Source of the DNA: a virus
DNA: 48,978 nucleotides
Virus record (IMG/VR): IMGVR_UViG_3300049259_000204
Location: 1-48,978 of that record
Direction: 5' to 3' (one strand)
Shown here: in pieces, positions 21,529 to 27,520 of the stretch
Numbering within the stretch: position 1 is the stretch's first letter
Layout: every line of letters begins with the position of its first letter
Notes under the pieces: generated by a model
The model's database searches: none
The model's input: the letters and a program-made list of their open reading frames with translations, nothing else
Told to the model about the DNA's origin: nothing
Position numbers and translations under genes: made by a program

Positions 21529-21900
21529 TCAGGCGTCCTGCGCGGCACGGTCCATGGCCTCGGCGAGCATCCGCTGGCGCGGCGCGTCGTCCCAGGTGTG
21601 CGGGCCGGTCAGGGCCTTGATCGCCGAGGCGATGGCGCCCTGGCCGTGCGTGTACGTGTCGTCCTGCATCAGCACGTCGCCCGCCGGGCCGCTGTCGGTG
21701 GCGGGACGGCCGCACACGAAGAACTGGGTCATGTGCATGTACTGGCCCTCGCCGGTGCGGGTGAAGCCCTCCTCGGTGACCGCGTACAGCTCGGTGCCGG
21801 GCACCTGGGCCTGCCAGTAGCGCAGCATCGTGTGCTCATCCGAGATGAAGCTGGGCTGCTCGGGGCTGGTCAGCTCGACGTGGTCCAGGGCGATGGCCAT
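21529..21900 (-). CDS. hypothetical protein (123 aa)
   Basis: Begins MAIALDHVELTSPEQPSFIS behind GACACCGGAGGAACCG. Beta-rich first 70 residues (TELYAVTEEGFTRTGEGQYM, TQFFVCGRPA), helical C-terminus. Single gene after promoter copy 13. Unknown function. Confidence 0.8.
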   Translation of the reverse strand: MAIALDHVELTSPEQPSFISDEHTMLRYWQAQVPGTELYAVTEEGFTRTGEGQYMHMTQFFVCGRPATDSGPAGDVLMQDDTYTHGQGAIASAIKALTGPHTWDDAPRQRMLAEAMDRAAQDA

Positions 21901-21929
21901 CGGTTCCTCCGGTGTCGGTTGGTGATGAC

Positions 21930-21957
21930 CTTATACTACCCGATCGGGTAGGGTCAA
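21930..21957 (-). promoter_or_regulatory. promoter/operator copy 13
   Basis: Minus strand: -35 TTGACC, 16-bp spacer that is exactly the perfect palindrome CTACCCGATCGGGTAG (21936-21951), then -10 TATAAG. Second geometry. Confidence 0.85.
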
Positions 21958-21978
21958 GACTGGACAGAAGGTGGACAG

Positions 21979-22143
21979 TTACCGGCGGTCGTCCAAGATG
22001 TCCAGCTCATCCCAGACCTCCGGCGGCTCTTCGAGCGAGACCTGCTCGCGGCAGGTCTCCGTGTCAACGGTGGTGACTGTGCCGTCGTCCTGCATGTACG
22101 CAATCTCCAGGCGATCCGGCGAAAGCCAGACATGGGTGATCAT
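21979..22143 (-). CDS. acidic small protein (54 aa), downstream of a hairpin
   Basis: Begins MITHVWLSPDRLEIAYMQDD behind GGAGGAACAGC and ends WDELDILDDRR. Short beta hairpin followed by an acidic tail. It follows the 13-bp hairpin 22167-22203 after the ArdC-like gene and has no promoter of its own. An anti-restriction partner or DNA mimic role is conceivable from acidity and position only. Confidence 0.7.
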   Translation of the reverse strand: MITHVWLSPDRLEIAYMQDDGTVTTVDTETCREQVSLEEPPEVWDELDILDDRR

Positions 22144-22166
22144 GCTGTTCCTCCAGGGGAGGTAGG

Positions 22167-22203
22167 CCGGACGGGGCGGGAAGAGAATTGCCGCCCCGTC
22201 CGG
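22167..22203 (-). terminator. intercistronic hairpin
   Basis: Perfect 13-bp stem CCGGACGGGGCGG / CCGCCCCGTCCGG with an 11-base loop, 5 bases after the stop of the ArdC-like gene. Confidence 0.85.
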
Positions 22204-22208
22204 GGCTC

Positions 22209-23147
22209 TCAGGCGGCCGTGGTGGCCTTGTCGTCCTCGGTCTCCTCCTTGGCCACGGCGCGGCCCAAAACCATGTCAGCGGCCTTCTGGGCCTTCCCGG
22301 CGGCCACGATGACCGCGCGCGGGTCCTCCTTGATCGTCTTGATCCAGGAGGCCAGGTAGGCGGCCGAGTTCTTCTGGGTGCTCTCGATGCCGGTCTCGGC
22401 GCAGAGGAACGCGGCGCCCATCTCGGCGATCAGCTCCTCGCGGCCGTAGGCGTGGCTGCCGAAGGCGTTGTTGCGGCTCTCCGCGCGGTTCAGGCGGTGC
22501 TCGGCGGCGGTCGAGTGGGTCAGCTCGTGGAACAGCGTCGCGTGGTACTCGTCCAGGCCGTGGAAGCTCTCCTTCAGCGGCATGGTCAGCTCGTCGGTGG
22601 CCCAGGTGAAGTGCGCCGAGTCGCCGCCGTGCTTGATGACCGGCTTGGCCTCCCAGGCGTCCACCACGGCCTGCGCGGCCGCGTGGCGCTCCTCGGGGCT
22701 GGGGACCGGACGGGCCACCGGGAAGGCGTCCTTCGGCAGTTTCTCGATGCCCTCGGTCTGGTCCAGGTTGAACACGTAGAAGTGCTTGAGCAGCGGGATC
22801 ATCTTCTTCTTGCCGGTCGCCTCGTCCTCGATCGGCAGCAGCTTCCAGAAGGTGACCAGGGTGCCCTTCTGCGAGCCCTTCTCGCCCTTCAGGTGACCGC
22901 CCAGCTTGGCCATCTGGTTGAAGGTCAACCAGTACGCGCTGCGGTAACCCTTCTCGGCCTGCTCCAGGCCCAGCAGGAAGGCGTTGACGCCCCGGTAGGC
23001 CTTGCCCGAGGAGAGCGACTTCGGCGCGCCGGTGACGCTGTCCCACGGCTTGTTCCACGGCGCGGTGCCGTTCTCCAGCGCGGTCAGGATCTTGGTGGTG
23101 ACGACGTCGTAGACATCGACCTTGGGCTTGCGGGCGGTGGTGGCCAT
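22209..23147 (-). CDS. ArdC-like antirestriction protein with zincin domain (312 aa)
   Basis: N-terminal domain (about 10-130) matches the ArdC/DUF1738 ssDNA-binding family: VYDVVTTKILTALENGTAPW, the WNKPW box, SGKAYRGVN and W-L-T-F-N-Q. The C-terminal domain is a metallopeptidase-type zincin with HELTH (207-211), REELIAE (236-242) supplying the third ligand, and GAAFLCAETG. ArdC proteins of plasmids protect incoming DNA from restriction; here it would shield phage or transferred DNA after entry. Length is normal for the family. First gene after promoter copy 14. Confidence 0.9.
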   Translation of the reverse strand: MATTARKPKVDVYDVVTTKILTALENGTAPWNKPWDSVTGAPKSLSSGKAYRGVNAFLLGLEQAEKGYRSAYWLTFNQMAKLGGHLKGEKGSQKGTLVTFWKLLPIEDEATGKKKMIPLLKHFYVFNLDQTEGIEKLPKDAFPVARPVPSPEERHAAAQAVVDAWEAKPVIKHGGDSAHFTWATDELTMPLKESFHGLDEYHATLFHELTHSTAAEHRLNRAESRNNAFGSHAYGREELIAEMGAAFLCAETGIESTQKNSAAYLASWIKTIKEDPRAVIVAAGKAQKAADMVLGRAVAKEETEDDKATTAA

Positions 23148-23189
23148 GTTGTCCTCCGGTGCGGACGGTGTTCTTTGCTGACAAGAAGG

Positions 23190-23218
23190 ACACTACCCGT
23201 TTAGGTAGTGTCCGTCAA
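23190..23218 (-). promoter_or_regulatory. promoter/operator copy 14
   Basis: Minus strand: -35 TTGACG, 17-bp spacer, -10 TAGTGT. Palindrome CTACCTAAACGGGTAG at 23193-23208. Leader stem-loop TTCTTGTCAGCAAAGAA (23171-23187). Confidence 0.85.
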
Positions 23219-23233
23219 GCCCCTTCGGCGACA

Positions 23234-23518
23234 TCAGTCCAGCGGATCTTCGCCGGGTTCGAGGATCATCCAGGGACTGCCACCCGCATCGACCAGTACA
23301 CGGGTGCCCGGGTGATCGAACAATTCCAGCAGCACCTGGCCCTCGGGCATGTTCTCGGGCGTGAAGCCCACGAAAATCATCGAAGGGACCGGCCAGGCCA
23401 TTGGGTGCGGCTCGACGCTGGTCACCCGCACGACGGGGTACAGGGACCGTTCCCGGGTGCAGAACAGCCGGGAGCCGACCAGATCAGGCGTAGTGGATTC
23501 CAGGGTCAGGGGACGCAT
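23234..23518 (-). CDS. hypothetical protein (94 aa)
   Basis: Begins MRPLTLESTTPDLVGSRLFC. Beta-rich throughout, Pro-rich, acidic C-terminus (EPGEDPLD). It starts 4 bases after the upstream stop. Last gene of the unit from promoter copy 15. Unknown function. Confidence 0.75.
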   Translation of the reverse strand: MRPLTLESTTPDLVGSRLFCTRERSLYPVVRVTSVEPHPMAWPVPSMIFVGFTPENMPEGQVLLELFDHPGTRVLVDAGGSPWMILEPGEDPLD

Positions 23519-23522
23519 GCGA

Positions 23523-23750
23523 TCAGCCCGCGTTGAAATTCTCGTGCACGACGCCCTGCTTCACGCGGGGTCCTGCCGTGCCGAGCTTCTGGAGCTTCGC
23601 CTTCCCGTGCGCCCAGACGTCCGGCGACTGGTCACCACGCGTGCCCTTCGCCAGCTCGCGAGCGAGCTTCGGCGTGGCCGCCGCGACCACGAGCGACTCC
23701 ATCTCGTCGTAGCCGCAGTCCGGGCGTTCGATCAGGTAGAGGTTCAGCAT
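23523..23750 (-). CDS. hypothetical protein (75 aa), downstream of a hairpin
   Basis: Begins MLNLYLIERPDCGYDEMESL behind GAAGGGAACCGGCC. The pattern of a strand, an acidic loop, then a helix (VVAAATPKLARELAKG) is like small phage proteins that follow hairpins elsewhere in the window. Unknown function. Confidence 0.8.
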   Translation of the reverse strand: MLNLYLIERPDCGYDEMESLVVAAATPKLARELAKGTRGDQSPDVWAHGKAKLQKLGTAGPRVKQGVVHENFNAG

Positions 23751-23772
23751 GGCCGGTTCCCTTCGTGGAAGT

Positions 23773-23799
23773 GGCGGAGCGCCGGTGTGGCGCCCCGCC
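23773..23799 (-). terminator. intercistronic hairpin
   Basis: GGCGGAGCGCC / GGCGCCCCGCC, 11 bp with one non-Watson-Crick pair, 10 bases after the stop at 23809. Confidence 0.75.
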
Positions 23800-23808
23800 G
23801 GGGTGGAG

Positions 23809-24153
23809 TCAGTAGGTGATCGAGCCGCCGTCCATGCCGACCGGCATGACTCCGGCCTTGGCCAGCGCGCAGGCCTCGTCGGCGTCTTCGGCGTACTCCC
23901 AGCCCTCGTCGGCCCGGTTCTGCGCCCAGACGTGCTCGTGACCGGCTTCGCAGACGAACGCCCGGCCGTCGTCCCACGCCAGCGCGTCGCAGTTGAGGAC
24001 GATCCGACCGCCGTCCTCGTCGGTCAGGTAACCCCAGCGGTCACGCGCGTAGGACTGCCAGCTGCACGGGCCAGCCTGCCCGGCGTAGCAGCGGCGGACC
24101 CCTTCGACGGTGAGATGGGTGCCCTTGCAGTTCCCGCAGGTGATGCTCGACAT
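23809..24153 (-). CDS. zinc-ribbon protein (114 aa)
   Basis: Begins MSSITCGNCKGTHLTVEGVR. CGNC at 6-9, RRCYAG and PCSW suggest a zinc ribbon in the first 35 residues. The middle has C and H (NCDALAWDDGRAFVCEAGHE). The C-terminal half is a helix with ADEACALAKAG. First gene after promoter copy 15. Function unknown. Confidence 0.8.
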   Translation of the reverse strand: MSSITCGNCKGTHLTVEGVRRCYAGQAGPCSWQSYARDRWGYLTDEDGGRIVLNCDALAWDDGRAFVCEAGHEHVWAQNRADEGWEYAEDADEACALAKAGVMPVGMDGGSITY

Positions 24154-24195
24154 TCTGGCCTCCGGTGCGGCGCTCGCTTCGTGCTGACAAGAGGA

Positions 24196-24225
24196 ACGCT
24201 ACACTACCCATCCGGGTAGTGTCAA
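24196..24225 (-). promoter_or_regulatory. promoter/operator copy 15
   Basis: Minus strand: -35 TTGACA, 18-bp spacer, -10 TAGCGT. Palindrome CTACCCGGATGGGTAG at 24204-24219 (second geometry). The leader carries CTTGTCAGCACGAAG. Confidence 0.85.
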
Positions 24226-24420
24226 CTACCAAGGTGCCCGGGGGCGGTGGATGACGCGCAGGCCCTGGCGCAGGATTCCCGGCGGAAGTGGCTCGATGGT
24301 CATCAGCCACATCGTCAGAACGGTGAGGATCCAGGCCAGCTGGCGAGCCAACCGGAGCAGCATCAGGACGCTCCAGCCGACCCACCGCAGGAAGTAGAAC
24401 GTGACCAAGTCGTCGTACAC
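24226..24420 (-). CDS. membrane protein (64 aa)
   Basis: GTG start at 24420 (MYDDLVTFYFLRWVGWSVLM), 2 bases after the upstream stop. One long or two short hydrophobic helices (about 5-22 and 27-43), then a basic C-terminus (RQGLRVIHRPRAPW). Its stop abuts the -35 of promoter copy 15. Unknown function. Confidence 0.75.
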   Translation of the reverse strand: MYDDLVTFYFLRWVGWSVLMLLRLARQLAWILTVLTMWLMTIEPLPPGILRQGLRVIHRPRAPW

Positions 24421-24422
24421 GA

Positions 24423-24644
24423 TCAGACCTGCGTGGCGGCGGCGACGAGGATTGTGGGTGCTGTCGGGTGGGCGCGGAGAAGCCCCGCCATGATCCGGGC
24501 CTGGCTCTTGCCGCTGGACAGCGTGACCGTCCAGTCGCCGTGCTCGTCGCGGATGAAGATCATGTGTCGAATGTCCGAACGGGAGCTGGAGAGCGTGACT
24601 CGGCGTCCCAGGGAGTTCTTGGCGGTGTAGGCGATCTTCGACAT
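24423..24644 (-). CDS. hypothetical protein (73 aa)
   Basis: Begins MSKIAYTAKNSLGRRVTLSS behind CCGCACCGGAGGCCCAG. Beta-rich (RRVTLSSSRSD, GDWTVTLSSGKS), then a helix ending TILVAAATQV. First gene after promoter copy 16. Unknown function. Confidence 0.8.
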   Translation of the reverse strand: MSKIAYTAKNSLGRRVTLSSSRSDIRHMIFIRDEHGDWTVTLSSGKSQARIMAGLLRAHPTAPTILVAAATQV

Positions 24645-24681
24645 CTGGGCCTCCGGTGCGGCTCGGTGCTTGATGGGTTTA

Positions 24682-24711
24682 ACGGTACACTACCCGAGTG
24701 GGTAGTGTCAA
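24682..24711 (-). promoter_or_regulatory. promoter/operator copy 16
   Basis: Minus strand: -35 TTGACA, 18-bp spacer, -10 TACCGT. Palindrome CTACCCACTCGGGTAG at 24690-24705 (second geometry). The TGA in the -35 is the stop codon of the gene at 24708-24887. Confidence 0.8.
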
Positions 24712-24887
24712 GCCATCTCCTCCAGCGAGTCGTACTCCACCGCCACCCGCTTACCGTCCACGAAGAGCACGGCGAGCGCGAGGGCATGGCGGCCGCCGGA
24801 GAGGCTGCCCAGGTAGGTGCCTTCCACCTGGTCGCCGGTCTCCGGCACGACGCCAGTCACCTCGGTGCCGATGTCCGGTTCACGCAT
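24708..24887 (-). CDS. hypothetical protein (59 aa)
   Basis: Begins MREPDIGTEVTGVVPETGDQ and ends EYDSLEEMA. Beta-rich small barrel-like sequence (VEGTYLGSLSGG, LAVLFVDGKRVAV). The stop TGA is inside the -35 of promoter copy 16. Weak ribosome-binding site (GGGG). Three TTCACG repeats lie just upstream (24889-24932), meaning unknown. Confidence 0.6.
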   Translation of the reverse strand: MREPDIGTEVTGVVPETGDQVEGTYLGSLSGGRHALALAVLFVDGKRVAVEYDSLEEMA

Positions 24888-24926
24888 CAGCTGCCCCGTT
24901 CACGTTTCACGCGTCCTCGGGCCAAT

Positions 24927-25505
24927 TCACGCACCACGGCTGGCCGCCCAGGAGTCCAAGGCGTCCCACAAGGCGTGTTCGCGGCGCCAGACGACATCGA
25001 TGACCACGAGATCTGCCGCGTCAGCGATGGCTCGGGACGCGGCGCCGGAGACGTACCGGATGGAATCGTCGTAACGCGGCTTCCCTCGGCCGCCCACCTC
25101 GCCCCACTCGGAGTAGCGCACCAGCGGCTCGTCGTGAACGAGGCTGTCCAGCACGAGCATGCCCGCGCTTTCCATGACGGCCCGGAAGGTGTGCAGCTTG
25201 GCCCGATCCAGGAAGCCCTCGACGAAGGCCCGGGTTTCCACCAGCTGCTCGTCTTCGCTGAAGGTGCCGCCGGGCTGGCTCTGATAGGTGAAGAACCCGG
25301 CGGCGTTCGCCCGCGCGAGCACGGGCAACAGGGGTTCCGTCTCCGCGTCCGGCACGTCATAACCGCCCGGGTGCGCACCCAGTTCGCCTCGGGCCCACTG
25401 GGCTCCGCACTGGCCCAGCTCGTCGACACTCTTGGCCTCGCGCCACTGGCGGCGCTGTTGGCGGTAGTAGGCCCGGTCACTCCAGGCGTCCAGCAAGTTG
25501 ATCAC
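24927..25505 (-). CDS. hypothetical protein (192 aa)
   Basis: Begins MINLLDAWSDRAYYRQQRRQ. Helical, with a basic Arg/Gln-rich start and a central acidic part. Contains VVIDVVWRREHALWDALDSW near the C-terminus. No family recognised. ATGA overlap upstream; same operon as 25502 and 25927. Confidence 0.8.
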   Translation of the reverse strand: MINLLDAWSDRAYYRQQRRQWREAKSVDELGQCGAQWARGELGAHPGGYDVPDAETEPLLPVLARANAAGFFTYQSQPGGTFSEDEQLVETRAFVEGFLDRAKLHTFRAVMESAGMLVLDSLVHDEPLVRYSEWGEVGGRGKPRYDDSIRYVSGAASRAIADAADLVVIDVVWRREHALWDALDSWAASRGA

Positions 25506-25930
25506 ATGAGTCCCCTCTCGGCGTAGATGCGCAGCTGGTCCTCCAGCGCGTGGGAGACGCTGCGTCGGCTGGCCAGGATGGCCGCCTTCGCCTCGTCGTA
25601 CGGGGCGCGCGGCACGATGAAGCGCAGCCGGGCGCGGGGCGTCTTGGCGCGGAACGGCGGGCGCCGCGCGGGGTCGTAGGCGGGATCCGGCCGGGCCTCG
25701 GCGGCGGCCGCGAACAGCAGAGCGCGAGCGACGGCGGCGTAGTCCACTCCGTCGCTCTCCGCGCGCTTGCTGGCGAGCCGGTTCACCTCGGCGTCGAGCA
25801 GGATGTCCGCCTCGAAGGTGGGCTGCTCCGGGTCGATGCCGTGCTGAGCCAGGATCTTCGAGAACGTGGCCTGAATCCGGGCCACCTGCGCATAGCCGCG
25901 TGCGTACCGGCCGATGCGTTCGATCGTCAC
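25502..25930 (-). CDS. hypothetical protein (142 aa), possible DNA-binding C-terminus
   Basis: GTG start at 25930 (MTIERIGRYARGYAQVARIQ), GTGA overlap upstream. Basic Pro/Arg linker (PARRPPFRAKTPRARLRF), then FIVPRAPYDEAKAAILASRR and a last helix, in an order that could be a ribbon-helix-helix unit. Tentative. Confidence 0.75.
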   Translation of the reverse strand: MTIERIGRYARGYAQVARIQATFSKILAQHGIDPEQPTFEADILLDAEVNRLASKRAESDGVDYAAVARALLFAAAAEARPDPAYDPARRPPFRAKTPRARLRFIVPRAPYDEAKAAILASRRSVSHALEDQLRIYAERGLM

Positions 25931-26373
25931 GCCTTGGCGTCCTCGGTCAGCTCGTCCTCGACGGCCAGGCCGACCTTCTCCACCGCGACTACCTCCCAGG
26001 TCTCGGCGTACACGCCGTACAGCTTGACGACCGCGTCGTGCGCCAGGGCCACGGCTTCCACGTGATCGCGCGGCGGCCAGGTGACGAACTTGTGGACGTA
26101 ACCATCCACAAAGGTCGCTCGCCAGATCTCCTTGTCCTTCTGGGTGTGCTGGGCGGTCCAGCGCATGCCCACCGGAGTCATCGGCAGGTGATCACCGTTG
26201 CCCTGGGCCTTGGAGGTCCACTCCAGGCTCGCGCGCCGCTCCTTCGAGGGCTTCCCGCCGGTGTGCTTGGCCACCCACTCCGCCGAGCCGTCGAAGGCCT
26301 TCCCGAACGACTTGCCCGCTCGCGCGAAAAGGCCCGGCCCCTTCTTCTTCGGCCGCTTATTCGCCTTGGCCAT
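25927..26373 (-). CDS. basic N-terminus hypothetical protein (148 aa)
   Basis: Begins MAKANKRPKKKGPGLFARAG, a strongly basic start suggesting nucleic-acid binding. The middle has WTAQHTQKDKEIWRATFVDG and the C-terminus is acidic (EDELTEDAKA). Ribosome-binding site GGGAGGGATC. It diverges from the plus-strand transfer-like operon and shares its control region (26,374-26,453). Confidence 0.8.
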   Translation of the reverse strand: MAKANKRPKKKGPGLFARAGKSFGKAFDGSAEWVAKHTGGKPSKERRASLEWTSKAQGNGDHLPMTPVGMRWTAQHTQKDKEIWRATFVDGYVHKFVTWPPRDHVEAVALAHDAVVKLYGVYAETWEVVAVEKVGLAVEDELTEDAKA

Positions 26374-26419
26374 GATCCCTCCCGGGTTGGTTCAGGATTG
26401 TGTACTCGCAGGGTATGTT

Positions 26420-26438
26420 ACCCCGTAGGCTACGGGGT
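26420..26438. promoter_or_regulatory. 19-bp palindrome in the divergent control region
   Basis: ACCCCGTAG G CTACGGGGT is a perfect palindrome between the minus-strand gene starting at 26373 and the plus-strand operon starting at 26454. It differs from the 21-copy operator. A TATCCT at 26442-26447 lies 7 bases before the ATG, the right position for the -10 of a leaderless transcript. Likely binding site for a separate regulator of the transfer-like operon. Confidence 0.65.
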
Positions 26439-26453
26439 GAGTATCCTACGGTC

Positions 26454-26723
26454 ATGACTTACGACCCTGAGCGTGACGAGACCCCGAGCTACGAGGGCGA
26501 GGTGGTCGAGGAGAAGGCCCGCATGCGCCCGCGTACGAAGGTGGCACTCGGCGGGCTCGTGGGCCTCGGCGTCTCGATCGTCGCCGAGCAGTACCTGATC
26601 GCCATCGGGCTGATCTGCGCCTACGTCGCGTGGATGTTCGTCCGCACGTGGCTGGCGAAGCGGCGCCGCGACCGCGCATGGCTCGACGGCGGCGGAACGA
26701 TCGAGCGAGGAGGGATCCTGTGA
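26454..26723 (+). CDS. small membrane protein of transfer-like operon (89 aa)
   Basis: Begins MTYDPERDETPSYEGEVVEE. Acidic N-terminus, basic stretch, then one or two hydrophobic helices (about 30-62: VALGGLVGLGVSIVAEQYLI then AIGLICAYVAWMFV) and a basic tail. No ribosome-binding site is seen, so translation may be leaderless. The stop overlaps the next GTG (GTGA). Small membrane proteins of this kind sit next to spd/tra genes in actinomycete conjugative elements; that is context, not homology. Confidence 0.75.
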   Translation: MTYDPERDETPSYEGEVVEEKARMRPRTKVALGGLVGLGVSIVAEQYLIAIGLICAYVAWMFVRTWLAKRRRDRAWLDGGGTIERGGIL

Positions 26724-27520
26724 AGCTGCCCGATGGCGGCAAGCTCGTGTCCTGGACGGGCTTCATCTTCGGCACGGCGGTGTCGGTCGCCGCGAATGTG
26801 CTGGCCGCCAGGATCCCGCCCGATCACGCCGCGTCGGACTGGACCCCTCGCACGGACACCCAGTTGGGCTCGGCGGTCTGGCCGCTGGCGCTGCTGCTGT
26901 CGATCGAGGTGCTCGCACGGGTCGCCTGGCCCAAGGGCGTCTGGTGGAACGTCGCACGCTTCGGTGGCCTGAGCATCGTGGCCAGCGGTGCGTTCGTCAT
27001 CTCCTACCAGCACATCAACCACGTGCTGGCCTCGTGGGGCTACGAATGGCTGAGCCAGGGCGTCGGCCCGCTGGTGATCGACGGCTTGATGGTCATCTGC
27101 GGCGTGGCGATGCTGGCCAAGCCGGGCGCGCTGCGCAAGCTGCTCGCGGGCAAGGACGCGCCGGAGCGGAGGGACGTCATTCCCGAGGTCCCGAAGCCGA
27201 TGCTGCGGCCGCTGAACGAGCCGAACATCGGCGGCCCGAGTAAGTCCTCGTCCGTCGAGGACTCGACGGCCCCGGCTGAGCTGGAGCACGGCGTCCCGGC
27301 GCAGCGCAACGGACACCGGGTGTCGGCAGCGCTGAAGACCGGCCCGAAGCCGCGCAAGACCTCGGGCCAGAGCGACGAGGAGATCGCCACCCTGCTGCGC
27401 GGGGAGATCGAGCGGGACGAGAACCCGGACCTCACCAAGCGCGGCGTGATGACGCGATTCGGCGTCGGCGCACCGCGCTGGACCAAGATCACCGAGCTAC
27501 TGAAGAAGGAGGAGTCGTGA
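26720..27520 (+). CDS. DUF2637/SpdB-like membrane protein (266 aa)
   Basis: GTG start overlapping the upstream stop. Four predicted membrane helices (about 10-28, 48-66, 82-98, 112-134) with the family-like motifs ISYQHINHVL (94-103) and GPLVIDGLM (116-124) typical of DUF2637, a family found in actinomycete conjugative elements with plasmid-spread functions. The hydrophilic C-terminus (about 140-266) is Pro/Lys-rich and ends in an HTH-like segment (LTKRGVMTRFGVGAPRWTKI). Translationally coupled by GTGA to the translocase gene. It probably works with it at the membrane. Confidence 0.85.
   Translation: MKLPDGGKLVSWTGFIFGTAVSVAANVLAARIPPDHAASDWTPRTDTQLGSAVWPLALLLSIEVLARVAWPKGVWWNVARFGGLSIVASGAFVISYQHINHVLASWGYEWLSQGVGPLVIDGLMVICGVAMLAKPGALRKLLAGKDAPERRDVIPEVPKPMLRPLNEPNIGGPSKSSSVEDSTAPAELEHGVPAQRNGHRVSAALKTGPKPRKTSGQSDEEIATLLRGEIERDENPDLTKRGVMTRFGVGAPRWTKITELLKKEES

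Noticed and set aside
22188-23204. 338-residue plus-strand open frame
   Set aside because: Antisense shadow of the ArdC-like gene, whose motifs (HELTH) are unambiguous on the minus strand.
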